From UBA7957 sp965222695 (GTDB lineage Bacteria > Pseudomonadota > Gammaproteobacteria > Granulosicoccales > Granulosicoccaceae), in assembly GCA_965222695.1 (NCBI GenBank), contig OZ244967.1:248001-312000 (forward strand): a stretch of 64,000 nucleotides of DNA, in the 5' to 3' direction. Positions 1 to 8,311 of the stretch are shown in pieces. The translations under genes and the position numbers were made by a program. The first letter of the stretch is position 1, and each line of letters starts with the position of its first letter. The notes beneath the pieces are model-generated. The model saw only the letters and a program-made list of their open reading frames with translations, did no database searches and was not told where the DNA came from.

Positions 1-588
1 ATCCATTTTACTGACGCTGGCTCCCTGGTGCAGTGTATTCCACCAGACCACCGAATAATGAATAATCGGTATATTGACAACACCGACCAACGTCAGGATT
101 GCCACGGCCCTTGAGCCGGTGCGCTTCTCTTCAAAGGCGTTATATAAAGCCATAATGCCGAGATAAAGAAACAGCAGAATCAACTCAGAAGTCAAACGAG
201 CATCCCAAACCCACCAGGTACCCCACATGGGCTTACCCCACAGGCTGCCTGTCGCCAGCGCCAGAAAGGTAAAGCTCGCACCAATGGGTGCACTGGTAAT
301 TAACACCACATCGGCCAGTTTCATCCGCCAGATCAACGAAATCGCCCCGCAGACAGCCATGGCCACATACACGAACATTGACATCCAGGCCGACGGTACA
401 TGGACATACATAATGCGAAAAGATTCCCCTTGCTGATAATCGGCAGGGGCGACAAACAATCCCATGTAGATCCCGGGGATTAACAAGGCCAGAAAAAGAG
501 CGCTCAACCAGGGCAGCATCTTACCGGAGATACGGTAAAACCAGACCGGTGACCCGAATCGATGAAACCAGCGCATAAAGACGTTCAT
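1..588 (-). CDS. ccmC: Haem exporter/cytochrome c maturation protein CcmC (3' end outside window)
   Basis: This is the first 196 codons of an integral membrane protein that handles haem delivery to CcmE during system I cytochrome c maturation. The tryptophan-rich haem-binding motif WGTWWVWD is at about residues 123-129, and a conserved periplasmic-side histidine is in YVHVPSAW (about residue 63). Several hydrophobic segments are visible. The ATG at 586-588 overlaps the ccmB stop by one base (TAATG), so it is translationally coupled to ccmB. The gene is cut by the left edge of the window. It is probably needed for the c-type cytochromes NapB and NapC encoded at 20.7-21.8 kb. Confidence 0.93.
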   Translation of the reverse strand, partial: MNVFMRWFHRFGSPVWFYRISGKMLPWLSALFLALLIPGIYMGLFVAPADYQQGESFRIMYVHVPSAWMSMFVYVAMAVCGAISLIWRMKLADVVLITSAPIGASFTFLALATGSLWGKPMWGTWWVWDARLTSELILLFLYLGIMALYNAFEEKRTGSRAVAILTLVGVVNIPIIHYSVVWWNTLHQGASVSKMD

Positions 589-1265
589 TATTGGGAAACA
601 CTCATTTTCAGGGCCGCCGCGATTGCGACCGGCGCCAGGGTAAAACTCAGAATTAACAATGCGGTTAGGATATAAATTTGCCCGCTGACAGGCAATCCTG
701 CGGCAGCAGTATCAACCGCGCCTGCGCCGAATATCAACACGGGGATATAAAGCGGTATGACCAACAAAGCGAGCAACATGCCACTGCGCCTTAATCCTAC
801 CGTAAGTGCTACGCCGATGGCGCCGATAAAGCTGAATACCGGGGTTCCCAACAAAAGTGTAATCATTAATTCGTCCACAGCACGGGTCGCGAGGTTTAAG
901 CTGACCGCCAGCACGGGCGACAGCAGCAGCAAAGGAACAGCGCTCATAATCCAGTGAGCCATGACACGGGCTATGACCAGAACGGCCAAAGGCTGCGGGC
1001 TCAGAACCAACTGTTCCAGCGTGCCATCTTCGTAATCGCTGCGAAAAAGGCTATCCAGTGACAAGAGTGCCGATAAGAGCGCCGCAACCCAGATAACCCC
1101 AGGCGCGATAGTTTGCAGCAGATTCGGCGATGGACCTATGCCGAGAGGGAAAAGCAGCGTCACCAGAACAAAAAACATCAGCGGATTAAGCGCTTCTCCG
1201 CGATTACGGAATGCGATCAGCAAATCCCTCTTCAGCAGGGAAAAAAAAGCGGGCAGGATCGGCAT
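588..1265 (-). CDS. ccmB: Haem exporter membrane subunit CcmB
   Basis: This 225-aa, very hydrophobic protein with about six membrane segments is the membrane partner of the CcmA ATPase in system I cytochrome c maturation. Family-type sequence includes the N-terminal FFSLLKRDLLIAFRNRGE stretch and the LDSLFRSDYEDGTLEQLVLSP loop. Length matches the family (about 220 aa). It sits between ccmA and ccmC with one-base overlaps on both sides, so the three genes form one leftward operon. Confidence 0.95.
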   Translation of the reverse strand: MPILPAFFSLLKRDLLIAFRNRGEALNPLMFFVLVTLLFPLGIGPSPNLLQTIAPGVIWVAALLSALLSLDSLFRSDYEDGTLEQLVLSPQPLAVLVIARVMAHWIMSAVPLLLLSPVLAVSLNLATRAVDELMITLLLGTPVFSFIGAIGVALTVGLRRSGMLLALLVIPLYIPVLIFGAGAVDTAAAGLPVSGQIYILTALLILSFTLAPVAIAAALKMSVSQ

Positions 1266-1879
1266 CAGGCATCCAACCTCAGACGGATAATCAATTGCTT
1301 CTCCAGATCCACTTCATGATGCGAAGTCATGACCGCCAACCCACCGTTTTGCAGATGATTCCGAAGAAATGATTCGAACATGGCTATGCCGGTTCTGTCG
1401 AGCGCGGCCTGAGGTTCGTCGAGAATCCATAAGGGAGACTGAAATAACAGCAACCGGGCCAGCGCAAGACGCCGCTTCATCCCCGCCGAAAACAACCGCG
1501 GTAGGACATTCTTTTGGGTACGAAGATTCACCATCTCCAGTGCCTGGTTGATTTTCCGCTCATTGACCGGGAAGAGTGTTGTGGCCACGCGCAGATTTTC
1601 CGCAGCGGTCAAATCCTCCTTGATGCCGTTGGAATGGCCGAGCCACGCCAGCTGTTCGCGATATTCAGCACCCAGATAAGCAATGGATTGATCATTCCAG
1701 AAGATCTCTCCGGCATTGGCGGGACGCAGCCCGGTCAATATCTTCAAAAGGGAAGTTTTGCCGCTGCCGTTGCTGCCTTCAACGAGCAGGACTTGTCCGG
1801 CGTCAAGTTCAAACGCGAGATCCTCAAAAAGTGTGAAGTGGCCGCGAACGCAGGAAAGCCCGCGGGATTTTAATGACAC
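1265..1879 (-). CDS. ccmA: Cytochrome c maturation ABC transporter ATP-binding protein CcmA
   Basis: This 204-aa single ABC ATPase domain powers the CcmABCD complex that releases holo-CcmE in the periplasm. Walker A is GSNGSGKTS (about residues 36-44), the signature region is FSAGMKRRLALARL and Walker B is LWILDEP. The length is normal for CcmA. It is the first ccm gene in the window. Its stop codon overlaps the ccmB start by one base. No gene lies between it and the next leftward gene (about 100 bp gap), so the ccm promoter is probably in 1880-1980. Confidence 0.94.
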   Translation of the reverse strand: MSLKSRGLSCVRGHFTLFEDLAFELDAGQVLLVEGSNGSGKTSLLKILTGLRPANAGEIFWNDQSIAYLGAEYREQLAWLGHSNGIKEDLTAAENLRVATTLFPVNERKINQALEMVNLRTQKNVLPRLFSAGMKRRLALARLLLFQSPLWILDEPQAALDRTGIAMFESFLRNHLQNGGLAVMTSHHEVDLEKQLIIRLRLDA

Positions 1880-1980
1880 GAGTTCGTTAATCCAACAGAT
1901 TGATAGAGTTGAGCGCTTTATCGGGGAAATTAAGCTCTATGTCAATATCATAGATCAAGCCGCCGCGGAATGCCTTCCAT

Positions 1981-2925
1981 TCAAGCCTCGGCTGCAGATC
2001 TGTCCATGATCAGTCTGGCCGTCATCAGATCCAAGTGTCCGCCCCCGCCGTTTTTAAAGACCGTGATATCGGTACTTTCCCGATTGAGAGAAAACCCCGG
2101 ATCGGACAAATCGTAGAAATCCGCCAGCACGGAATCATCGGTGATAATGCCTTTTTCCATGGGTTCGGAGATTTCACCGATCACACCGACAGTGGTTTTG
2201 CGGCTGTCCACATAGAGCCTGCCGCGGCGCATGCACTCGTCATCGGCCTCGCGCATATCGGGTTGATAGGCGCCGACAAGATCCAGGTGAGCCCCCGGCT
2301 TCAGCAGCCTTCCTTGAATCAAGGGCTGTCGGGTCATGGTGGCGCAGCAGATAATATCGCTCACTGCTACCGCCGCGTCCAGGTCCTGGGCGACTTCGGT
2401 TTCTATGCCTTCCAGCCCCAGTTGACAGGCGACATCCCGGGCGCGTTCAGCCGTGCGATTCCAGATCTTAACCGATTTCAGATTGGGCCGTACCGATAGA
2501 TGTGCCCGGACAAGATGAGTGGACATGGCGCCGGCGCCGACCATCAAAAACGAATGGCTGTCCTCTCGGCTCAAGAGCTGCGATCCCAGCGCGGAATCGG
2601 CGGCGGTCTTTCGATAGGTCAGGGCGGTGCCATCCAATAAACAGACGGGTAAGCCATTGCTTCCGTCAAACAGAACAAAAGCCGCGTTGACGGAAGGAAG
2701 CTCCTTGTTGTCAGGAAAAATGGCCGCCATCTTGACCCCAATGGCTTTGCCGGGCTGAAATGCGGCACGTATCAGTATTAAATTGCCGCTCCCGCCGGAA
2801 TCGGACTCGTTGAGCAGCATATCCTCAAGTGTTCCCGGTCCTTCGCGATGCAGGCGCAACAGACCGTCGGTGAGTTCCGGATAGGTAATGGACTGGTGAA
2901 TCGTGTCGGCGTCGATAATCTGCAT
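1981..2925 (-). CDS. Ornithine cyclodeaminase/mu-crystallin family protein
   Basis: This 314-aa member of the OCD/mu-crystallin family contains ornithine cyclodeaminases, alanine dehydrogenases and ketimine (pyrroline-2-carboxylate) reductases. The N-terminal dimerisation half carries the substrate-binding segment GVKMAAIFPDN. The Rossmann NAD(P) half carries VGAGAMSTHLVRAHL followed by a beta strand ending in WNRT. The family tail GGGGHLDLMTARL is also present. The start ATG is the only methionine before the first family motif. It stands alone, divergent from gloA. The substrate cannot be read from sequence, so a generic name is used. Confidence 0.85.
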   Translation of the reverse strand: MQIIDADTIHQSITYPELTDGLLRLHREGPGTLEDMLLNESDSGGSGNLILIRAAFQPGKAIGVKMAAIFPDNKELPSVNAAFVLFDGSNGLPVCLLDGTALTYRKTAADSALGSQLLSREDSHSFLMVGAGAMSTHLVRAHLSVRPNLKSVKIWNRTAERARDVACQLGLEGIETEVAQDLDAAVAVSDIICCATMTRQPLIQGRLLKPGAHLDLVGAYQPDMREADDECMRRGRLYVDSRKTTVGVIGEISEPMEKGIITDDSVLADFYDLSDPGFSLNRESTDITVFKNGGGGHLDLMTARLIMDRSAAEA

Positions 2926-3038
2926 GGGCTGAACCTGACAGTGGATTGAGGATAGGCTAAAGAGTAATCCGTCTTCGGTATCAAAATGTCATAAAAAGAG
3001 ACTATTGATAGGGACATTTGCGTCCCTGGGGGATCAAT

Positions 3039-3044
3039 TATACT
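3039..3044 (+). promoter_or_regulatory. Candidate -10 element upstream of gloA-mtnA
   Basis: TATACT lies 51 bases before the gloA start in the divergent OCD/gloA gap. The best -35 at a suitable distance (TTTGCG at 3017-3022, 16-bp spacer) is weak and overlaps a small GGGAC/GTCCC hairpin. This is a tentative call. Confidence 0.3.
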
Positions 3045-3094
3045 GTCAGCATGTTATAAAGCCTTCACTAAAAAAACACGGGAGTACAGCACTT

Positions 3095-3487
3095 ATGCGA
3101 ATCTTACATACCATGCTGCGCATTACGGATGTCAAACGGTCAGTGGATTTTTATACCCAGGTTTTGGGTATGCGGGAACTTCGGCGTAAGGATTATCCGG
3201 AAGGAGAATTTACCCTGATCTTTTTGGGCTACGGTGAGGAGTCGGAACACGCTGTGCTGGAACTTACCTACAATTGGGGCGTAGATCACTATGAGTTCGG
3301 TAATGCCTACGGACATATCGCCATCGAAGTACCCGATGTTTACAGCGCCTGTGAAAAAATGCGGGCCGCCGGCGGCAAAATCATCCGTGAGGCAGGGCCG
3401 ATGAACGCCGGCTCCACGATTATCGCATTTGTCGAAGATCCGGACGGGTATGCCATCGAATTGATCGGGGAAAACAGGGGTCGTTAA
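3095..3487 (+). CDS. gloA: Lactoylglutathione lyase (glyoxalase I)
   Basis: This 130-aa protein converts the hemithioacetal of methylglyoxal and glutathione to S-lactoylglutathione in the cytosol. Two beta-alpha-beta-beta-beta glyoxalase modules are visible. Metal ligands expected from E. coli GloA are in MRILHTMLRI (His5), AVLELTYNWG (Glu), GHIAIEVPDV (His) and GYAIELI (Glu). The chosen ATG begins exactly at the family N-terminus; an upstream in-frame start at 3005 would add 30 unlikely residues. It is followed 17 bp later by mtnA, so the two are probably co-transcribed. Confidence 0.95.
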   Translation: MRILHTMLRITDVKRSVDFYTQVLGMRELRRKDYPEGEFTLIFLGYGEESEHAVLELTYNWGVDHYEFGNAYGHIAIEVPDVYSACEKMRAAGGKIIREAGPMNAGSTIIAFVEDPDGYAIELIGENRGR

Positions 3488-3504
3488 CAGTCGGAACTTA
3501 CACC

Positions 3505-4587
3505 ATGGTGAAAAAACTCAGCAACCGGGCATCCGCCCTGCCTCAAGCAATACAATGGCGGGAAGGAAAGCTGTTTCTACTGGATCAGACACGCTTGCCC
3601 CTGGAAATTGTTATTGAGGAACAAAAAACCGCTCAGGACGTATGGCAGGCGATCAAGATCTTAAAGGTCAGGGGTGCCCCGGCAATAGGTGTCACCGCGG
3701 CTTACGGCTTGTGCGTCGCCTTGCGTGATAAAACAACTCTGGATATGACTCAATTCCGCCGGGAATTGAAAAAAGAAGCGGATTATCTCAATAGCGCCCG
3801 GCCGACGGCAGTCAATTTAAGCTGGGCGCTCAAGCGGATGCAATCAATTTCCGATCGGAGCGGATCGGTGGATGCATCGACCTTATACCGGGAGATAGTA
3901 TCTGAAGCCTGCGCCATTCATTCGGAAGATCAGCAGCTTTGCCGGGGTATGGGTTCGCATGGCGCGGAGTTGATCAGGCACGGTATGGGAATTCTGACTC
4001 ATTGTAACGCCGGCGCCATGGCAACCTCCGGCATAGGTACCGCCACCGCCCCCATGTATATTGCTCATGAAAAAGGCATTGAATTTCGTGTCTACGCCGA
4101 CGAAACCCGGCCCTTGCTGCAGGGTGCCAGAATTACCGCGTGGGAACTGGATAGATCGGAGCTGGATGTCACTTTGATCACGGACAATATGGCTGCGCAT
4201 ATCATGTCGCAAGGATTAATCGATATGGTGCTCGTGGGCACGGACAGGGTAGCGACCAATGGCGATGTTGCGAATAAAATCGGCACTCTGGGCCTCGCCA
4301 TTCTGGCGAAACATTACAAAGTGCCTTTCTATGTTGCCTGCCCGTCTTCGACCTACGATCGTTTCAGTATTAGCGGAAAGGATATTGTTATTGAAGAACG
4401 GGATACAGAAGAAGTGACAAATTTCGCCGGTAAGCGGGTTGCATCGCCGGAAATACAAGTGCGAAATCCTGCATTTGACGTCACTCCCGCTGAACTGGTG
4501 ACGGCCCTGATTACTGAGAAAGGTATAGTTCGCGCGCCGTTTCGCGAAAATATGGAAAAGGTTTTGAATCCAGCCTCTAACCCGTAG
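3505..4587 (+). CDS. mtnA: S-methyl-5-thioribose-1-phosphate isomerase
   Basis: This 360-aa enzyme isomerises methylthioribose 1-phosphate to methylthioribulose 1-phosphate in methionine salvage. Diagnostic segments are KVRGAPAIGVTAAYG near the N-terminus, the catalytic-cysteine loop HCNAGAMATSGIGTATAP (about residue 165) and the catalytic-aspartate segment GTDRVATNGDVANKIGT (about residue 245). Its stop codon TAG (4585-4587) is part of the REP element that begins at 4584. No other methionine-salvage gene is in the window. It follows gloA closely, a pairing with no obvious pathway link. Confidence 0.95.
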   Translation: MVKKLSNRASALPQAIQWREGKLFLLDQTRLPLEIVIEEQKTAQDVWQAIKILKVRGAPAIGVTAAYGLCVALRDKTTLDMTQFRRELKKEADYLNSARPTAVNLSWALKRMQSISDRSGSVDASTLYREIVSEACAIHSEDQQLCRGMGSHGAELIRHGMGILTHCNAGAMATSGIGTATAPMYIAHEKGIEFRVYADETRPLLQGARITAWELDRSELDVTLITDNMAAHIMSQGLIDMVLVGTDRVATNGDVANKIGTLGLAILAKHYKVPFYVACPSSTYDRFSISGKDIVIEERDTEEVTNFAGKRVASPEIQVRNPAFDVTPAELVTALITEKGIVRAPFRENMEKVLNPASNP

Positions 4588-4655
4588 GAGCTTGCCCTGC
4601 AAGCGAATGGCCGGTTTGGCCGTACCCGGTTTTCGCGAGGAAGCCTCGCTCCTAC
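4584..4655. repeat. REP doublet A
   Basis: The left unit GTAGGAGCTTGCCCTGCAAG continues as CGA. The right unit TCGCGAGGAAGCCTCGCTCC ends in TAC. They are inverted relative to each other and separated by about 30 bp, so the whole can fold into a long hairpin. It is one member of a family found at eight places in this window, always between genes. It lies between convergent mtnA and the hydrolase gene and supplies the mtnA stop codon. Confidence 0.85.
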
Positions 4656-4702
4656 AGATTCGGAAAGCTGTAGGAAAGCTGCAGGGCAGGCCTACGGCGG
4701 CG

Positions 4703-5605
4703 TTACCGCTCCAGAGATTGTAAGAACGTCACTACCGCATGGGTAAAAACATCGTTTTTGTCGCCGGCGATCATATGACCCGCGTCGCTGATATCCGTAT
4801 ATTCTGCATGTGGCACCATTTTAAGAAATTCATCGACTTCATTCTCATCAACCAACTCACTTTGCCTTCCCCGGATTAATAGTACAGGTACGGATAGGGC
4901 ACGTGCGGCATCGATCAGGCGGTTTTCACGAATCTGCCAGTCTTCAGGAGACTGGTCGTGACGGCGCGCGATAAATTGCGGATCCCAATGCCAGCGATAG
5001 CGACCGTCGTCATGTTGACGTAGATTTTTTGCAAGTCCATCAAGGTTTTCCGGTCTTGGGCGATGGGGCAGATAGGCAGCAATCGCATCGGCCGCTTCTT
5101 CGACAGAAGCAAATCCGGATTCGGCATTTTCGCTCATAAATCCCAGAATTCTGATCACGCCTTCCATTTTCATGCGAGGAGTGATATCCACCAGGACAAC
5201 AGCAGTCAAAACTGTTTCCTTACTTTCGCCCTCGGCCAGCATGGACGCTATGCCGCCCAGGGAAGCGCCTATGCTGACCGGTATGACACCATACCGTTGC
5301 TGTACCTGATGAGAGATGCATGTTAAGTCTTCCGCAAAGGATGCGAATTCGTAATCGCCATCGGCGTGCCATTCACTTTCCCCATGTCCGCGCTGATCGA
5401 TAATTATGGCTGTCCACCCGTTTTCCGCCAGGCTTCTCGCCGTACCTCCCCATGAATGGCGAGTCTGTCCTCCACCATGAACCAGAATCGCGACCTGCTG
5501 CCTGACGGGGTTTGACGGGCGATAGACATCCCCCGCAATCACGTTGTCATGACTGCCGGTAAAGCGGATTTCCTCATGGATGATACCGTTGTTTTTCTGC
5601 TCCAT
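4703..5605 (-). CDS. Alpha/beta hydrolase
   Basis: This 300-aa alpha/beta-fold hydrolase has the oxyanion region VHGGGQTRHSW, the conserved DQRGHGES segment, the nucleophile elbow SIGASLGG (Ser in GASLG) and a late histidine in DAGHMIAGD. These fit an esterase or epoxide-hydrolase-like enzyme of unknown substrate. The ATG at 5605 is preferred; a TTG 12 codons upstream has no better ribosome site. It is flanked by REP doublets A and B. It is leftward, like paaG upstream, but separated from it by about 150 bp. Confidence 0.85.
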   Translation of the reverse strand: MEQKNNGIIHEEIRFTGSHDNVIAGDVYRPSNPVRQQVAILVHGGGQTRHSWGGTARSLAENGWTAIIIDQRGHGESEWHADGDYEFASFAEDLTCISHQVQQRYGVIPVSIGASLGGIASMLAEGESKETVLTAVVLVDITPRMKMEGVIRILGFMSENAESGFASVEEAADAIAAYLPHRPRPENLDGLAKNLRQHDDGRYRWHWDPQFIARRHDQSPEDWQIRENRLIDAARALSVPVLLIRGRQSELVDENEVDEFLKMVPHAEYTDISDAGHMIAGDKNDVFTHAVVTFLQSLER

Positions 5606-5654
5606 GGTCTGATTTTTAATGAGATGCCGAGGTTGCGTCAAGCGCTAATTCCCC

Positions 5655-5727
5655 CGTAGAGGAGCTTGCCCTGCAAGCGAACAACCGAACCGATCCCGCC
5701 GATCTTCGCGGGCAAGCCTCGCTCCCA
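5655..5727. repeat. REP doublet B (diverged)
   Basis: The left unit (GTAGAGGAGCTTGCCCTGCA, then AGCGA) has a two-base insertion. The right unit (TCGCGGGCAAGCCTCGCTCC) lacks the final TAC. The arrangement is the same as in the other family members. It sits between paaG and the alpha/beta hydrolase. Confidence 0.75.
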
Positions 5728-5757
5728 AAAATCGGGTTCTGCGCTACTGATCAATCG

Positions 5758-6543
5758 TTACTTGCCGATAAAACTGGCTTTTCGTTTGTTGGCGAATGCA
5801 TCGGTTCCTTCGGCAAAATCCTGAGTATTGGAGGCGGCACGCTGAAATTCTTCCTCCAGATCCAGTTGTTTGACAAGCGAATGCTGCCAACCGAGTTGCA
5901 TCAGCTTCTTGGTGTAGGCAAAACTGGTGGTGGCCCCCTGAGCAAGCTGAAGTGCCAGGGATTCACAGGTTTGCTGCAGGCGCTCGTCCTCTACGCATTT
6001 CCATATCATGCCCCAGTTCTCTGCCTGCTCAGCAGTAATCTTCTCACCCAGCATGGCGACAGCACTCGCGCGAGCGTGACCGATCAGCCTGGGAAGCATC
6101 CAGGTGCCCCCGGCGTCCGGGACCAGTCCGATTTTGGAAAAGGCTTGTATAAAACTGGCGGATTCTGCGGCGATGACGATATCGCAGGCAAGTGCCACGT
6201 TTGCGCCTGCGCCGGCGGCGACACCATTGACAGCACAGATGACCGGCTTGTCCATACCGGTAATGGCCTTAACCAAGGGGTTGAAATATTGTTTTAAAAT
6301 CCCGCCAACGTCCAGTGGTTTGGAAGGGTCATCCGTATCGGCGAGATCCTGCCCCGCTGAAAATGCCTTGCCGCTGCCCGTGATCAATAAACACCGTATG
6401 GAACTGTCGGCCTGGGCTTTGATAACGGCATCCGATACCTCTTTATGCATGGTTTCATTAAAACTGTTGAGTTTGTCAGGACGATTCAGCACGATTCGCG
6501 AAACACCGTCCGATACACTGTTTACGATGGTTTCAAAGCTCAT
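5758..6543 (-). CDS. paaG: 2-(1,2-epoxy-1,2-dihydrophenyl)acetyl-CoA isomerase
   Basis: This 261-aa crotonase-fold protein fits PaaG, which converts ring-1,2-epoxyphenylacetyl-CoA to the oxepin in aerobic phenylacetate degradation. Supporting segments are IVLNRPDKLNSFNETM, the oxyanion loop AFSAGQDLAD, AVNGVAAGAGANVALACD, the PaaG-like GLVPDAGGTWMLPRLIGHARA and the trailing EQAENWGMIW. The ATG at 6543 is chosen because the family starts at MSFETI; an upstream frame to 6735 runs into the lipoprotein gene. It lies about 21 kb from paaABCDE, with no other paa gene beside it. A generic enoyl-CoA hydratase is the alternative. Confidence 0.82.
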   Translation of the reverse strand: MSFETIVNSVSDGVSRIVLNRPDKLNSFNETMHKEVSDAVIKAQADSSIRCLLITGSGKAFSAGQDLADTDDPSKPLDVGGILKQYFNPLVKAITGMDKPVICAVNGVAAGAGANVALACDIVIAAESASFIQAFSKIGLVPDAGGTWMLPRLIGHARASAVAMLGEKITAEQAENWGMIWKCVEDERLQQTCESLALQLAQGATTSFAYTKKLMQLGWQHSLVKQLDLEEEFQRAASNTQDFAEGTDAFANKRKASFIGK

Positions 6544-6667
6544 ACAAGTCTCCGTGAGTCTGGGTGAGACAGAGCTTAACCTTACTGATGTGGCTAATCC
6601 AGTGGTGGCGGCCGTTCTATCTGAATTGGCAGTGAATGAGAAGTTTTGCAGATCGAGATGTAAGCCG

Positions 6668-6697
6668 CTCGGTCGAAGCCGGCTGGCTTCGACCGAG
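6668..6697 (-). terminator. Strong hairpin after lipoprotein gene
   Basis: A perfect 13-bp stem (CTCGGTCGAAGCC with GGCTTCGACCGAG) encloses a 4-base loop, immediately after the lipoprotein stop at 6707. No T-run follows on the leftward strand, so this may be an mRNA 3'-end stabiliser or a factor-dependent stop rather than a classical terminator. Confidence 0.5.
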
Positions 6698-6706
6698 GTG
6701 GGCGGT

Positions 6707-7651
6707 TTAGTCGAGTTCGTCCCAGCGAATTTCATCGCTCTTGGTCACACTGCCATCGAAGATGGTAAGGATCAGGGTGTCGATATTGCCCGTATCAGCA
6801 TTCAACGAGACGAATGTGCTGTTCGCGCCTTCCATTTTCACTTCACCGATGGTGGGATTATTTTCTCCGACGCCTTGAAGTTCAAGTGGAGTCGTGATCT
6901 CGATTTTTCCCTTGATTTCGCTGCTCGATACCGTTGCGTCTATCGAATTCGTCCATGCCTGGGTGAGTTCATTGATGGTAGAGCGAAAGGTAAAATCCGC
7001 TAGGGTGCCTGTGTCTTTATCTTCGGTAAAAACCATTTTTTTGCCGCTGACGGTTGCGGTGACCGTATCTCCGTTTGTGGCGACATCCATCGTCATGCTG
7101 CCGTCTATCGAGTTTGATTTGCCATCTTCTACAACAGTCAGATCATCGTAAGTTGCAGTGACATTGACATTTTTCCCATCCTCTGAAAATGAATTGATTT
7201 TCATCGTCACTTTGCCATTGCCCCGACTGGTGCTTGTGCCTTCGGTAAGAACGCAATCGTCGAACTCAATTGAGAAACTATCTCCCGCATCCAGCTCCTG
7301 ATTGTTATTGGCATCCGTTGCGGCCAGCGTCATAGTGCCGGATTCGCAGTCCAGAGTCTGGCTTTGACTGGCTTTGCCAATCAATTTTCCTGATTTTGCC
7401 CAAAGAGAATTGACTGAAGCGGTCGCTGAATTGGATCCGTTGCCGCTCTGCAACAGATCGGTGGAATCGCGCTGATCATTAACAATCTCGGAAGCCGACA
7501 TGCCCGTGGCGGCAATCTCACGGCCGTTATCCTGGGTGATGGCAACCGGCTCCGAATTTTCGTCGGAACTGTCGCCGCCTCCGCCTCCGCTGCTGCAGGC
7601 TGCGATCGAGACCAGTACGGAAGAAAAAAATACATAGATGAATCTGTTCAT
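6707..7651 (-). CDS. Predicted lipoprotein, function unknown
   Basis: This 314-aa protein begins with a lipoprotein signal peptide ending in the lipobox-like VSIAAC (Cys about residue 18), followed by a flexible SSGGGGGDSSDEN linker. The rest is Asp-, Ser- and Thr-rich and predicted to be beta-strand-rich, with alternating segments such as GSMTMDVATNGDTVTATVSG and KVTMKINSFSEDGKNVNVTA. That suggests an extracytoplasmic beta-barrel or beta-sandwich domain. I do not recognise a family. The ATG at 7651 gives the cleanest signal peptide. It stands alone with a hairpin behind it. Confidence 0.75.
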   Translation of the reverse strand: MNRFIYVFFSSVLVSIAACSSGGGGGDSSDENSEPVAITQDNGREIAATGMSASEIVNDQRDSTDLLQSGNGSNSATASVNSLWAKSGKLIGKASQSQTLDCESGTMTLAATDANNNQELDAGDSFSIEFDDCVLTEGTSTSRGNGKVTMKINSFSEDGKNVNVTATYDDLTVVEDGKSNSIDGSMTMDVATNGDTVTATVSGKKMVFTEDKDTGTLADFTFRSTINELTQAWTNSIDATVSSSEIKGKIEITTPLELQGVGENNPTIGEVKMEGANSTFVSLNADTGNIDTLILTIFDGSVTKSDEIRWDELD

Positions 7652-7800
7652 GTTTTCTGCCCTGAGCATTAGTTTGTTAATTCGATGGAATGATCAAAAG
7701 GCAAGCAAGAATAAATCCAGGTTTTCGCGTACACCCGGTTGGGTAATATCAATACACTCACTTTCCGGGTCGACTGGTTTTATTTCTTGAGAATTCGCAT

Positions 7801-8064
7801 TTACAGATAATAGCTGCGTTGTTCGTTTGCCGGCTTTCTGAAAATCACCAGTAACATCAGTGCCAGGAGGGCGCCGACGACGGCTGCGGCCGGAACCGGT
7901 ACGACGAGTTTGAATAAATAGGCCAGCGCCGATAATGCCAGGCTGCCCAGGGTAGCCACCAGGATATTCGCCAGGCGGGCCTTGAGGACTTTGGTACGGC
8001 TGAACATGGACGAAGTAAACCCGATTGCCATACCGATAAGTGCGGACAAGATAAAGTTTTCCAT
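7801..8064 (-). CDS. Small membrane protein
   Basis: This 87-aa protein has an amphipathic N-terminus (MENFILSALIGMAIGF), a basic loop with SRTKVLKARLANILVATLG, and two further hydrophobic segments ending in a short polar tail. The glycine-rich hydrophobic layout recalls the GlsB/YeaQ/YmgE transglycosylase-associated family, but the match by eye is loose. A GGGGAG ribosome-binding sequence precedes the ATG. Function is unknown. Confidence 0.65.
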   Translation of the reverse strand: MENFILSALIGMAIGFTSSMFSRTKVLKARLANILVATLGSLALSALAYLFKLVVPVPAAAVVGALLALMLLVIFRKPANEQRSYYL

Positions 8065-8278
8065 AAGCTTTTCTCCCCGTTCTGTCAGTTCAATCTATGC
8101 CTCCAGGGTCAGTAGAGCAGGGGGCTTTCTTATTCTTGGTTTTGGTTTTACTCTCAAGAGGCGATAGTCGGTAAATATTTAGCAACTAATTCAACAATAA
8201 GCAATAAGAAAATGGAATTTCCGGATTACAATATTTTCCAATGTGCGTTTAAAAGAGATCTCGGACATGCTCTCGGAA

Positions 8279-8311
8279 AATGCCTGATATTGCACCGCAA
8301 TATCAGGCATT
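8279..8311 (-). terminator. Terminator hairpin of the NAD-glutamate dehydrogenase gene
   Basis: A perfect 15-bp stem (AATGCCTGATATTGC and its complement) has a 3-base loop and is followed on the leftward strand by TTTCC. The 5' arm of the RNA hairpin contains the last codons and the TGA stop (8303-8305) of the dehydrogenase gene, so coding sequence and terminator overlap. Confidence 0.75.
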
